From positions 744,001-808,000 of the forward strand of contig NZ_CP076039.1 in the NCBI RefSeq assembly GCF_014529625.1: a DNA stretch of 64,000 nt. The letters are read 5' to 3'. Within the stretch, counting starts at the first letter, position 1; every line of letters starts with the position of its first letter. Positions 8,262 through 17,899 of the stretch are shown piece by piece. The notes under the pieces were generated by a model, which was not told where the DNA came from, ran no database searches, and saw only the letters and a list, made by a program, of their open reading frames with translations. The stretch is from Candidatus Pelagisphaera phototrophica (GTDB lineage: Bacteria; Verrucomicrobiota; Verrucomicrobiia; Opitutales; Opitutaceae). The position numbers were made by a program, and so were the translations under genes.

Positions 8262-10142
8262 ATGCTTAGACTAATAACCCTTCTTACGAGCCTAGCGCTG
8301 GCCTCCCATTTAGCGGCGCAAAAGCCAAACGTACTCTGGATTAGCTGTGAAGATATCAGTGCCCATTTGGGATGCTATGAAGACCCTCACGCCATCACTC
8401 CCAACTTGGACAAATTGGCTTCTGAAGGAGTGCGGTATACCCATGCATTTACGACAGCTGGTGTTTGCGCGCCTTGTCGCAGCGGAATCATAACCGGGAT
8501 GTATCAGACAACGCTCGGTACGCAGCACATGAGGGGTCACGCCCAGCTACCTCCGGAAGTTTTGCCCTTTCCCACCTATCTGCGAAAGGCCGGGTACTAT
8601 TGTACGAATAACAGTAAAGAGGACTATCAGTTTGCAACTCCTAAGAATGTCTGGGATGACTCCAGCAGAAAAGGCCATTGGCGCAATCGGAAGAATCCTG
8701 ACCAGCCATTCTTCTCTGTATTCAACTTTACAGGTTGCCACGAAAGCGGAATCGCTAGTGCCAGCAAGTACCAGGATGTAACAAAGGATTTAGACCCGAG
8801 TCAGCGGCAGCACGCTGATGGGCTCACTACATTTCCTCCCTACTATCCGGAAACGCCTGATTCTCGCGAAGACTGGAAACGTAATTACGAGCTTATTACG
8901 GCTATGGATGCTTGGGCAGGTGACCTGATTAGGCAACTTAAAGAAGATGGGCTATATGAGAATACGATCATTATGTATTGGTCTGACCACGGGGTGGGGT
9001 TGCCACGAGCCAAACGGTGGCTCTATGACTCGGGTACAAGAGTTCCTTTGATTGTCAGGATTCCAGAAGCGCTGCGAGAAAAGGGGCAGGGTAAGCCGGG
9101 AGATGTAACGGACCAACTGGTAAGCTCGATCGACTACGGGCCATCGGTGCTAAATCTAGCTGGTATTGAGATTCCTTCCCACGTTCAGGGGAAGGCATTC
9201 CTAGGCAAAAATTTGGGAACTCCCCGCGAATTTGTATTCGGAGCAAGAGATCGTATGGACGAGCGCTACGATATTATACGAATGGCGAGGGACAAGCGGT
9301 TCAAATACATAAGAAACTATGAGCCGCTAAAAACCTACTACCAATATATGAATACGCCTGAAAAGGGCAAGACGATGGCCGACTTGAGGCGACTTCATGA
9401 AGAAGGAAAATTGCCACCCGCTGCGGAGTACTATTTCTCACCCAGCAAACCTGTGGAAGAGCTTTATGACACGTGGAATGATCCCCATGAGATAAACAAT
9501 ATTGCGGAAGATCCAAAGCACACCAAGACCTTGAAGAAACTCCGCCAATCCCATTTGGACTGGGTAAAGAGTTCTCGGGATACCGGATTAATCGCGGAAC
9601 CCATACTGGTTGAGCGGGAAAAGAAGATTGGGCATCGTTTCGGCGTCCTCAGGCAGATAAGTGACGCTTCTTTTAACAACAGACTGGCGGATATTGCGGT
9701 TAAGGCCTCGGATGGGCCGAAAGCGCTCCCAGCTCTCATGGCAGGACTAAAGGATCCGGATGCTGCCATTCGATACTGGGGTGCAGTCGGAGTGGGAAAT
9801 ATTGGGCCAGCAGCGAGAAAAGCCGAGAGTGCCATTCGGATGGCTTTGTACGATGAATCATCCGTTGTCCGGACCGCGGCCGCAAGGGCGTTGTGTCGTT
9901 TGGGTCAGCCAAAGGATGCTCTTCCGGTGTTAGTGAAAGAACTGAATGTTGGAGAACAGTGGGAGCGCCTTCATGCCGCCATCGTACTCGATGAAATCGA
10001 AGAGATGGCTTGGCCTGTAGTCGCCAGTATGCATAAAGCACTAGAGCCTCGAGAAGATTTGTATGCAAATGGGAAATACGTTGTGCGAGTCATAAACAGA
10101 GCCCTGAATCAATTAGAGGGGACGGATCGAAAAGTGAATTGA
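8262..10142 (+). CDS. Secreted sulfatase with C-terminal HEAT repeats
   Basis: A heparan N-sulfatase (sulfamidase)-like type I sulfatase. The frame opens at 8193, but the ATG at 8262 gives a clear signal peptide (leucine-rich, ending LAAQ) and a 626-residue protein. The metal site is in WISCEDIS and the catalytic motif is Cys69-A-P-C-R73. MYWSDHGVGLPRAKRW and LYDTWNDPHEINN are typical of this subfamily. From about residue 480 the protein changes to helical HEAT-like repeats (KALPALMAGLKDPDAAIRYW, SSVVRTAAARALCRLG), probably a binding module. It opens a plus-strand set with a PHP-type phosphoesterase and a DUF1080 protein. The intergenic region to the divergent PDZ gene is only about 180 bases and must hold both promoters. 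Confidence 0.88.
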   Translation: MLRLITLLTSLALASHLAAQKPNVLWISCEDISAHLGCYEDPHAITPNLDKLASEGVRYTHAFTTAGVCAPCRSGIITGMYQTTLGTQHMRGHAQLPPEVLPFPTYLRKAGYYCTNNSKEDYQFATPKNVWDDSSRKGHWRNRKNPDQPFFSVFNFTGCHESGIASASKYQDVTKDLDPSQRQHADGLTTFPPYYPETPDSREDWKRNYELITAMDAWAGDLIRQLKEDGLYENTIIMYWSDHGVGLPRAKRWLYDSGTRVPLIVRIPEALREKGQGKPGDVTDQLVSSIDYGPSVLNLAGIEIPSHVQGKAFLGKNLGTPREFVFGARDRMDERYDIIRMARDKRFKYIRNYEPLKTYYQYMNTPEKGKTMADLRRLHEEGKLPPAAEYYFSPSKPVEELYDTWNDPHEINNIAEDPKHTKTLKKLRQSHLDWVKSSRDTGLIAEPILVEREKKIGHRFGVLRQISDASFNNRLADIAVKASDGPKALPALMAGLKDPDAAIRYWGAVGVGNIGPAARKAESAIRMALYDESSVVRTAAARALCRLGQPKDALPVLVKELNVGEQWERLHAAIVLDEIEEMAWPVVASMHKALEPREDLYANGKYVVRVINRALNQLEGTDRKVN

Positions 10143-10202
10143 ATCGAATACCTTCGCGAACAATTGTGAATTTTTGAAATGCATAGATTAGATTAGGCCC
10201 AA

Positions 10203-11486
10203 ATGGTAAAAGCTATAGTATTAGTTGGTGTAGCTCTTGGCATTTTTACGTGTAGTGGAGATGACCTTCAGTGGTATAAGGGGAATACCCATACGCACAC
10301 GTTCTGGTCTGATGGAGATGACTTTCCAGAGATGGTCGTGGATTGGTATAAAAATCATGGATATGATTTCTTGGTATTGTCGGACCACAATATCCTCTCG
10401 CGAGGAGAGAAATGGAAAGCGCTTCGTGCGGACCAAGCGAATGTCGCGATTGATAAGGCGGAAAAGCGTTGGGGTCGTGGACATGTGAGGACGCGGATCG
10501 TGGACGGAGCCAAGGAGGTTCGTCTGCTGCCGCTTAATGAGGTGCGTGACCTGTTGGAAGAACCAGGTAAGTTCATCATGATAGAGGGACTCGAAATGAC
10601 CACATCGAGGGAGGGATTAGCCGTTCATACGAATCCCATGAATGTGAGCGAGCTGCTAAGTGTCGATAGACAGAGCGAACGTAGCGTCGAACAAGAACTG
10701 GATATTCACTCGCATTTAGTGAATGGGCACTCTCGCTCAACGGGTAAGCCGGTGTTCTGGCAAGTGAATCACCCTAACTTTAAGTTTTCAATTACGGGCG
10801 AACAACTGGCTGATTTAGCGCTTCTAGACGGTGTTGAGATAATGAACTCAAGCTCTAACTGTTTCAATCTTGGTGATGGATCGCGGCCCTCGGTCGAGCG
10901 AGTTTGGGATATTGCTAACACCATTCGACTTAAAAGCGAGGGACTGCCGCCCATCTTTGGAACGGCGACTGACGATACGCACGACTATCACCGGGAAAAT
11001 CCAGTAGTCAATGGACCAGGAACTGCTTGGGTGATGGTGAGGGCCAAATCGCTGACGGCTGACTCAATTACCGGAGCCATGAAAGAAGGGGATTTCTACT
11101 CTAGCACCGGAGTTGTACTCAAAAGACTGGATTTCAGCACGTCGGATAAAACCTTTACGGTAGAAGTGGATGCTGAGCCAGGGGTTCAATATGAGATTGA
11201 GTTCAAGGGGTCGTTGTCTAAGGTGTCAATAGCGCATGAGCACGTTCCTGATGTGGTTGACGAGAAGGGAATTGAGCACCCGGTGACAGCCAACTATCTC
11301 GACCATAACATTGGCAAGACGTTCATGTCCAAAAAAGGAACACGGGCTACCTACCGATTAAAGGGAAACGAACTCTTTGTTCGGGCCGTTGTGCACAGTA
11401 ATGCCTCTCCATATTTTAAATACGATGAATATAGTGATTTTGAGAAGAAGGCTTGGACTCAGCCAGTTGGGTGGAAAATTGACTAA
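10203..11486 (+). CDS. Secreted PHP-domain phosphoesterase-like protein
   Basis: A 427-residue protein with a short signal peptide (residues 1-18) followed by a PHP-type metal-dependent hydrolase domain. The metal-binding motifs are visible: GNTHTHTFWSDG near residue 26, FLVLSDHN near residue 60, WQVNHPNFKFS in the middle and TATDDTHDYH near residue 260. The last 120 residues are beta-rich and may be an accessory domain. PHP proteins hydrolyse phosphate esters or act as nucleases; the substrate here is unknown. The next gene starts at the base after its stop codon, which indicates tight co-transcription with the DUF1080 gene. Confidence 0.8.
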   Translation: MVKAIVLVGVALGIFTCSGDDLQWYKGNTHTHTFWSDGDDFPEMVVDWYKNHGYDFLVLSDHNILSRGEKWKALRADQANVAIDKAEKRWGRGHVRTRIVDGAKEVRLLPLNEVRDLLEEPGKFIMIEGLEMTTSREGLAVHTNPMNVSELLSVDRQSERSVEQELDIHSHLVNGHSRSTGKPVFWQVNHPNFKFSITGEQLADLALLDGVEIMNSSSNCFNLGDGSRPSVERVWDIANTIRLKSEGLPPIFGTATDDTHDYHRENPVVNGPGTAWVMVRAKSLTADSITGAMKEGDFYSSTGVVLKRLDFSTSDKTFTVEVDAEPGVQYEIEFKGSLSKVSIAHEHVPDVVDEKGIEHPVTANYLDHNIGKTFMSKKGTRATYRLKGNELFVRAVVHSNASPYFKYDEYSDFEKKAWTQPVGWKID

Positions 11487-12206
11487 ATGGAGGGGATTGT
11501 TGTGAGAAGTTTGACATTTTGCTGCCTTTCGTTCCTCCTAGTCGGTGTGGCTGGAGGGTTCGATGCTCCTGAGTTCAAGTCTCTCTTCGATGGAAAGACA
11601 CTCAATGGGTGGATAAATGTGAATACAGGGCGTGAGACTTGGACCATTAAAAATGGGATTTTGGTTTGCAGTGGCGATCCGATCGGAGTGATGCGGTCGG
11701 AAAGGCAATACGAGAATTTCATATTAGAGATCGAATGGATGCACCTTGAGGCGGGTGGCAATTCTGGCGTTTTTGTGTGGAGTGAAGGAGAAGTGTACAC
11801 AGCAAACCGACTACCGAGTGGAGTTGAAGTCCAGATGCTCGAAAATGACTATCCGATTATCCATAATCGGGTAAGAGAATATGTGAGTGGAGAGCTTTTC
11901 GGAGCAGGAACAGTAACGACGATTCCAGATCACCCAAGAGGTAAGCGAAGTTCGTCCGTGGAATATCGCTGCAAGGGAAAAGGAGAGTGGAATCACTATC
12001 TCGTCGTCTGTGTGGATGGCGTTGTTAAGCTCTCGATTAACGGAAAGTTTGTGAACGGTGTGAGAGAGTCCTCAATTAAAAAGGGCTACCTCTGCCTGGA
12101 ATCGGAAGGTGCAGAGATTCACTTTCGGAACATTCGTATCATGGAGCTGCCTCCGGGGGTCATCCAGGAATCTGAGATTGCTCCTGTAGTTGGTGAGGAA
12201 AACTGA
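11487..12206 (+). CDS. Secreted DUF1080 (3-keto-disaccharide hydrolase-like) protein
   Basis: A 239-residue secreted protein with an N-terminal signal (about residues 1-23) and one DUF1080/LamG-like beta-sandwich. The opening [13 protein letters not shown] and then [28 protein letters not shown] and [10 protein letters not shown] are typical of this family. Members related to 3-keto-glycoside hydrolases act on oxidised disaccharides; many others are only predicted carbohydrate binders. It starts directly after the PHP gene stop (TAA then ATG), so translation is probably coupled. Activity is inferred only from family resemblance. Confidence 0.85.
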   Translation: MEGIVVRSLTFCCLSFLLVGVAGGFDAPEFKSLFDGKTLNGWINVNTGRETWTIKNGILVCSGDPIGVMRSERQYENFILEIEWMHLEAGGNSGVFVWSEGEVYTANRLPSGVEVQMLENDYPIIHNRVREYVSGELFGAGTVTTIPDHPRGKRSSSVEYRCKGKGEWNHYLVVCVDGVVKLSINGKFVNGVRESSIKKGYLCLESEGAEIHFRNIRIMELPPGVIQESEIAPVVGEEN

Positions 12207-12318
12207 TAGGCGAATTCGGCGAGTTTAGTTCGGTTTGCGGCGATATTGAATCCAAGGTGTTCTTTTCTTGGCACCGATTCGGTTTCGTGCTGGTCTAGGA
12301 ACTGGGGGGCTATTCGTC

Positions 12319-15114
12319 ATGCTATCTGAATGTTACAGTTTACCCGGTTTTCGACGCCCATGCTCGAGGAGCTTTGCGTTAGGGCTATGGCTAGCAATGG
12401 GGGCATTTTCGCTTTTTGGAGCACCTAACGAGGGTGTATTCGATATTGAGGCAGCGCTCGAAGAACGATATATGGAAGCTTTGAACTTCCTCAATGTTGA
12501 AGACGAAGAGGCCCTTAAAAAGGCTCCGAGGCTTTTGAAAAAACTGGCTGTGTCGGGTCATGCCCGGTCGCAACATACCCTGGGAACGCTTTACCGGTAC
12601 GGTATTGGGGTGATTGAAAACAACAAGCAAGCGATCCGCTGGTACAAGGAAGCTTCGGAGCAGTCCCTTCCGGCAGCTATGCTGAGTTTGGCTGAGTCCT
12701 ACATAGAAGGCTTTGGGGTTGAAAAAGACTACCAGAAAGCCCGTTCTTTGCTCGAGACCCTGCTTAACCCTAACGCCACTTACGATGTGAGGGTGGAGGA
12801 GTTTGGTGTCCTTAGAAAAACCAAGTCGAGGGCGAGCTACTTGCTGGGCGTAATCTACTCGAGTGGTATCGAAGTAGAGATTGATATGTCAAAAGCGATC
12901 AAGCTCTTTGAAAAGGCAGCTCACACAGGAGACCAAGATGCTACGATGTATCTGGCGATTACCTACGCTGAAGGAAAAGAAGTAGAAAAAAGCATCGAGA
13001 AGGCCAAGGAGTACTTTGAATTGCTGGATCTCCAGTCATCAGATGCCCTCAGACGTTCATTGGACTTGGTCACTGTGCCGGGTGCTGATAATACCGAGAT
13101 AGAAAACTTGAAAGAGTACGGCGAGGAAATGCGGGCGGTGATTTCCCAGACGATCGTTGAGATGCAGACAGAATTTGCGAAGCAGGTCTTGTATTCAGAA
13201 GGAGAAGATTTTGATGCGGAGTTTGCCGCGGGGCTCTTGGAACTTGCGGCCAACGGAGGATACGCAGAAGCGCAATCAGAGTTGGCGGTCCTCTACTACC
13301 GTGGTCAGGGTGTTGAAAAGGACTCTGAAAGGGCAGTTCGTCTTATCGCACAAGCAGCAGAGCAGGGCTGGGTCATGGCCCAATACAACTTGGCAGTAAT
13401 GATCGAGGAAGGTAGGGCGGAAAAACAAGATAGATATCAGGCCAACAAGTTGCTTGAACTCGCCGCTAACCAAGGCCTCCTGGCAGCCCAATTGCTTCTT
13501 GATGGATCAGGCGAAAAGAGTGTTCTGAATTCAAGCGAAGCCAAAGAGTTGTGCATCGAACTAGCTGAGCGCAACGATGCTCGAGCGTTATATAGTTTGG
13601 CTCGTCGGAAGATGATGGGTTGGGTGATGGATATTGAGATGGATCGCGAGAAATTGGTAGAGCTGTTTAAGCAATCTGCTGAATCGGGGTATTCTCGTGC
13701 TCAATACACGATGGGAATGCTTCACATGACAGGCGAAGTTGTGGAACAGAATATAGAGACCGCCTTTTGGTGGCTGAAGAGTGCGGCAGCTCAAAATCAT
13801 CCATTAGCGCTCCATCACATCGGAATTTGCTACGCTCAGGGACTCGTTGTTGAGCCAGATATTGAACAAGCGTTTAACTATTTTTCCAGAAGTGCAGAAT
13901 TGGGTTTAGATGCGGCCAAAAACAGCCTTGCAGTATTTTACAATAACGGAATCCACGTTATCCAAAATGAGTGGAAGGCCAGTGAGCTATATCTTGAAGC
14001 GGCGGATAAAGGAGACCAGACCGCAGCGTACAATATAGGAAACTGCTATTTGGAGGGAAAGGGAGTAAGGCGGGATGTAGGAAAAGGACTTGAATGGATC
14101 GCGCGGTCTGCCGAGCAAGGGAACTTGATCGCATGCAGCCAGATGTCCCATATTTACGAGGAGGGGTTGCTGGTAGACTTCGATGCGGTCGAACTTGCTT
14201 ACTGGAGAGAGAAAGCCGCAGAGTTGGGGAGCCGACTTTCAATGAAGCAGACCGCAATGAACTATTTCTACGGTAAAGGGATTCCGAAAAATAGGGGCAA
14301 GGCGGCTTTTTGGATCACACAGTACATAAATAGTAATGGGCTAAGCGATACGAACAGGCTATCATTGGAAGGTGAGCACGAAAATTTTGCGGACGTACAA
14401 AAACTGCTTCCGCGGGACTACTCTGCCTTGATCGTGTATGCGGACCTGATGGCGGACGCAGATTGGTCGGGATATGACCCTAAAGAAGCGTATCGAATTC
14501 TCGATGACCTCGCAGTCAAAGGATTCAATGGAGCCCGTTTTCGATTAGCGAAATTACACATAAAAGGGGGTTTCGCTAAAGCGAATTCTAAAAAGGCATA
14601 TTCTATCTATAAATCACTCTTTGATGCGAATCGCAGCTCGGATTTAGAGATAGAAAAGAGTCTGGCTGGAAAGGCCGCTTACTATCTGAGTGGATGCTTT
14701 GCCGTTGGGATCGGCGTCAGGGCGAGTGAAGTCAAAGCGTTTAAATGGCTCGAAGAGTCAGCCTACTATGGGTATGGCCAGGCACAATACGAATTAGGGA
14801 AAAGAATTGTTTTCGAAAACGATCCAGGGAAGTTGAGCGAAGGGGTCAATTGGCTTATCGCGGCCGCCAATCAAGGACACAACGATTCCCATGTTGTTCT
14901 TGCGAAGCTGAATCTTGAAACCCCCATTCCCTCTCTGGATCAGGAAACAATCATTGTATGGCTCAAAGTTCTTGTGGATTCAGGATCGGGTGAGGCCCGA
15001 ACGCTTCTCAAGCGATACGGAGTCGAGTACAAGGTCCCGGTAACAAAGCCGCGGACCCCAAGGGATGATGAGGGAAAGGAAATCAACCCCTACGCCCCAA
15101 TTGAAGCCGCTTAG
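12319..15114 (+). CDS. Long secreted Sel1-repeat (SLR) protein
   Basis: The frame opens with a TTG at 12268, but the ATG at 12319 is more likely and gives about 931 residues. A hydrophobic segment (FALGLWLAMGAFSLFG) suggests export. The rest is a solenoid of about 36-residue Sel1 repeats, for example AAMLSLAESYIEGFGVEKDY, SQSELAVLYYRGQGVEKDSE and AQYTMGMLHMTGEVVEQNIE, almost to the C terminus. Sel1 proteins act as scaffolds for protein complexes; no enzyme domain is visible. Its 3' end overlaps by 4 bases the convergent broken histidine-kinase-like gene on the other strand. Confidence 0.85.
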   Translation: MLSECYSLPGFRRPCSRSFALGLWLAMGAFSLFGAPNEGVFDIEAALEERYMEALNFLNVEDEEALKKAPRLLKKLAVSGHARSQHTLGTLYRYGIGVIENNKQAIRWYKEASEQSLPAAMLSLAESYIEGFGVEKDYQKARSLLETLLNPNATYDVRVEEFGVLRKTKSRASYLLGVIYSSGIEVEIDMSKAIKLFEKAAHTGDQDATMYLAITYAEGKEVEKSIEKAKEYFELLDLQSSDALRRSLDLVTVPGADNTEIENLKEYGEEMRAVISQTIVEMQTEFAKQVLYSEGEDFDAEFAAGLLELAANGGYAEAQSELAVLYYRGQGVEKDSERAVRLIAQAAEQGWVMAQYNLAVMIEEGRAEKQDRYQANKLLELAANQGLLAAQLLLDGSGEKSVLNSSEAKELCIELAERNDARALYSLARRKMMGWVMDIEMDREKLVELFKQSAESGYSRAQYTMGMLHMTGEVVEQNIETAFWWLKSAAAQNHPLALHHIGICYAQGLVVEPDIEQAFNYFSRSAELGLDAAKNSLAVFYNNGIHVIQNEWKASELYLEAADKGDQTAAYNIGNCYLEGKGVRRDVGKGLEWIARSAEQGNLIACSQMSHIYEEGLLVDFDAVELAYWREKAAELGSRLSMKQTAMNYFYGKGIPKNRGKAAFWITQYINSNGLSDTNRLSLEGEHENFADVQKLLPRDYSALIVYADLMADADWSGYDPKEAYRILDDLAVKGFNGARFRLAKLHIKGGFAKANSKKAYSIYKSLFDANRSSDLEIEKSLAGKAAYYLSGCFAVGIGVRASEVKAFKWLEESAYYGYGQAQYELGKRIVFENDPGKLSEGVNWLIAAANQGHNDSHVVLAKLNLETPIPSLDQETIIVWLKVLVDSGSGEARTLLKRYGVEYKVPVTKPRTPRDDEGKEINPYAPIEAA

Positions 15115-16100
15115 GTTTCTTCGGTCACGTAACGGTAGTGCATGCGTAATTCGGTTTCCGATGGCATATCGACGTCAATTTTCCGATCAAGCGCGGAAGT
15201 GATTCGGTTTGTCTGGCTTTCGTCCATCTCTCCGTATGCGAGCGGTTTTCCCTTCGAATCGACAGCGAACGTAATGTGATCGTCCTTACGAGAAACGCGT
15301 AGCTTCACACTGCCTTCCTTCCATTGGTAAATGGCGATTTCGAGAAGTTTGCTTAAGACGCTTTCGAGAAGTTCTTCATCAACTTCAGCATCGATAAAGT
15401 CCTCGAGGTCTGCTTCGACGCTGATCTTCTCGACCTCTTGAGCGTAGTCATTTACTAGTTCGAAAACTAAAGCTGGAAGGGCCGAAAGGGACTCTGGGTC
15501 TGGTTGATATTGGTTTTGGGACTCGACTTCTGCAGCCTCTTCAATAAAAAGTTCGGCAGTAGCCCGGTTGCTGATCTCATTAGGGGAGTTTTCTATTTCC
15601 AAGTTGTCCTCAGCTTTAGCGGAAAAATATTCTTCAGGAGAGATAGGTTGAAGCGTGAATGACGGCTTCTCTACCTCCTTACCCGACTTTTCTTCCTCAG
15701 TGAGGGACTCGATGAATTCTAAGATTTCCTTCGAGTGATCGTCTTCTTCATTTTGGGTTTCATCCTTTTTAAAATCGAAAGGAACATCGTCTCCAATGAG
15801 GACTTCACCGGAAGGTTCCTTCAAAGCAGGCTCTTTCGATATCCTTTTTTTCGGTCTCAAAAGGTAGCAGACTACCTGGATCGACGCCCTCAAGGATTGA
15901 GGATTCAAGGTCACTCTGCTCCCGAATCTTGGAAATTTCCTCACTTATTCGGGCGAGTGGAAGCTCATTCCAATTTTATTCAAGTCTTCTGGAGAGATCG
16001 TTAATGAGATTGGTTGGCGTTTCGATCTGCTGCAAAAGATTGGGTATCCAGATAGCGCGGGCAGATGCCTCGGAAACCGCTTTCTCAACTTGGGAGTAGA
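15111..16100 (-). pseudogene. Degenerate histidine-kinase-like gene, nonsense codon plus frameshift
   Basis: The minus-strand frame 15111-15944 (277 codons) covers only the 3' part. Upstream of a 7-base A run (T7 on the plus strand, 15845-15851) the protein-like frame shifts and continues as ISEEISKIREQSDLES. Still further up, across an in-frame TAA at 15976-15978, it reads QQIETPTNLINDLSRRL, preceded by a helix SQVEKAVSEASARA. That segment matches the HisKA dimerisation box (consensus HE-I-x-T-P-x-N) with Gln in place of the phospho-accepting His. Near 15300-15360 a weak HATPase N-box-like segment (EELLESVLSKLLEIAIYQW) can be seen. No start codon is visible before the gtrA stop. Sequencing error could explain the frameshift but less easily both lesions. 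Confidence 0.6.
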
Positions 16101-16106
16101 TTTCCT

Positions 16107-16517
16107 CTAATCTGCTTTGTCGTTTGGGTTTGGCTCAGCAAAAACAAACCATTTTTGACCAATAAAGTTCCAGCAAGCCCAAGCAAACGTTGCAGTAAGA
16201 AAGGCCGGTTCAGAGGTTTGGTCCAAGGCGATGGTCGCGTCGTAGATCACGCTGTTTAATATCCATCCGGTCAGATATACGATCGCGAATCGAATGGGCT
16301 CGCTTGCATTAAAGACGCGGTGGCGAAAGGTGAAATACTTGTGGGCGAAAAATCCCCAAATTGAAACGCAAGCAAAACTGATTCTTTTCGCCCACGATCC
16401 GTCTATATCTAACTGATTCGAGAGAAATAAGTAGACACCGGCATCGATCGCGAAAGCAATTCCACTGACCAAGATGAATCGCAGGATTTGGGAAACTATA
16501 TTGCGGCTGGCGGTCAT
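16107..16517 (-). CDS. GtrA-family membrane protein
   Basis: A 136-residue protein with four predicted transmembrane helices. It starts with ILRFILVSGIAFAIDAGVYL, which is characteristic of GtrA. Typical segments are KRISFACVSIWGFFAHKYFTFRH (the conserved Phe-rich turn after helix two) and the C-terminal WNFIGQKWFVF. GtrA proteins are thought to help move lipid-linked sugars across the inner membrane for cell-surface glycan modification. No glycosyltransferase gene is adjacent here. The broken histidine-kinase-like gene begins just after its stop on the same strand. Confidence 0.85.
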   Translation of the reverse strand: MTASRNIVSQILRFILVSGIAFAIDAGVYLFLSNQLDIDGSWAKRISFACVSIWGFFAHKYFTFRHRVFNASEPIRFAIVYLTGWILNSVIYDATIALDQTSEPAFLTATFAWACWNFIGQKWFVFAEPNPNDKAD

Positions 16518-16727
16518 CTAAACGTCGGATTAACGTCTGGTCGAGTGAGCAATAATGGGGGGTTAAGGCGAGGCAAATGTTTTTTCGTTTCTGGGCCTTG
16601 CTGAAGTAAATGGCCTCAATTCGCTGTAGTTGTGGACCCCGATCGCTCAGTGACTATAGACTTGCGGCTGTGAGAATCGGAGCGACAATCCGACGTTACC
16701 AGAATTCCCGATCGAATAAAACGAAAC

Positions 16728-17273
16728 ATGAGCGAGAAAATATTGATTATCACAGGTGACGGTGGAGAGAGTTACGAAGTTTTGTACGCATTGCACCGAT
16801 TTCGAGAAGCGAATTTCGTGACGGAGATTGCCGCTCCGCGTAAGCGAGCTTTGAACCTTGTTCTTCACGATTTTGCTCTAGGCTGGGATACCTACATTGA
16901 AAGGCCGGGCTACGGGGCAGACTCAGATCTTACTTTTCCTGAAGTTGTGGTCGATGATTACTTCGCAGTGATGCTAATCGGTGGAAGGGCTCCTGAGTAT
17001 TTGAGAAATGATCCCAAGGTACTCGAGATCGTAAAGGAATTCCATGCCAAGGGGAAGTGGATCTACAGCATCTGCCACGGCATACAGATTCTCGCTACGG
17101 CGGGGCTTCTCAACGAATCAAACATTACTTGTTACGAGCATTGCCGACCTGAAGCAGAAGCTGCGGGAGGAAAGTGGATCAAAGAGGAAGCGACCATAGA
17201 CGGAAAAATAATCAGTGCTCAAACATGGCTGTCGCATCCTGATTTCTACCGCCTCATTTTTCAGAACATCTAG
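16728..17273 (+). CDS. DJ-1/PfpI family protein
   Basis: A 181-residue single-domain protein of the DJ-1/PfpI glutamine amidotransferase-like superfamily. Glu14 lies in TGDGGESYEV and the nucleophile is Cys116-His117 in WIYSICHGIQILA, at the usual elbow. VMLIGGRAPEYLR and ISAQTWLSHPDF are also family-like. Relatives include proteases, chaperones and glyoxalase/deglycase enzymes acting in protein or carbonyl stress; the exact role cannot be assigned. It stands alone between convergent and divergent neighbours. Confidence 0.88.
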   Translation: MSEKILIITGDGGESYEVLYALHRFREANFVTEIAAPRKRALNLVLHDFALGWDTYIERPGYGADSDLTFPEVVVDDYFAVMLIGGRAPEYLRNDPKVLEIVKEFHAKGKWIYSICHGIQILATAGLLNESNITCYEHCRPEAEAAGGKWIKEEATIDGKIISAQTWLSHPDFYRLIFQNI

Positions 17274-17306
17274 GAGGGAGGAGGCTCTTTTTTGATGCGA
17301 GAGCGC

Positions 17307-17618
17307 CTAATTCTCGTTTGGATTTTTTTCGCTTGAGGTCTCGGATTCCTCTTCCGTTTCAAACGGCATGCCATCGAAGGAATAGTTTGAAGCGATTCGC
17401 TCGTAACGGCGAACCCGTTTGAAAAATCGTCCGGCAAGACCTCCAAAAACAAGGCCGAACGCGACGCCAAGTCCCAGGCTCATGACTGGTTTGGCCCCCA
17501 TATTGGAGGCGGCCACCATACCAACTCCAATACCGATGATCATGCCAAAATTCATCCCGATCGGCGCAGCCATTTTGCGTCGTTTTCGAGACAAGCGCTC
17601 CTTAGAGCGGTCGGACAT
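17307..17618 (-). CDS. Small glycine-rich two-helix membrane protein, unknown function
   Basis: About 103 residues from the preferred ATG at 17618 (an upstream GTG-type start would add 8). A basic N terminus (DRSKERLSRKRRK) is followed by two adjacent hydrophobic segments rich in glycine (MNFGMIIGIGVGMVAAS and MSLGLGVAFGLVFGGLAG), resembling a glycine zipper. The cytoplasmic or periplasmic tail is acidic. I do not recognise the family. It is transcribed convergently with the DJ-1 gene, whose stop lies about 34 bases away. Confidence 0.55.
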   Translation of the reverse strand: MSDRSKERLSRKRRKMAAPIGMNFGMIIGIGVGMVAASNMGAKPVMSLGLGVAFGLVFGGLAGRFFKRVRRYERIASNYSFDGMPFETEEESETSSEKNPNEN

Positions 17619-17899
17619 ATGAACTATGAGGAGATCATCCATTATCAGCGAATGCGTTTACGGAAAATTTACTTTAACATACCCGGATGGATTGTCCATC
17701 GGGAAAGTGCCGGTTCCTGCTATCAGGAAAATTCTCAGGTAGTACCCTTGCTGCCGGCTGCAGAAATTCGAGACGGATTATGGGCTCGACTTTTTATTGT
17801 AAGAAAATTCTTTAAAAAATGGGAAATTTGAGATCGAGACGTCGTTCAAGGCGATGGAATTTTGAAAAACGTAGACAGATATTTCGCTGATTCAAAGTC

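Noticed and set aside
17619-17831. Possible 70-codon gene on the plus strand
   Set aside because: No ribosome-binding site, no recognisable domain, and its start overlaps the 5' end of the opposite-strand membrane protein gene region.
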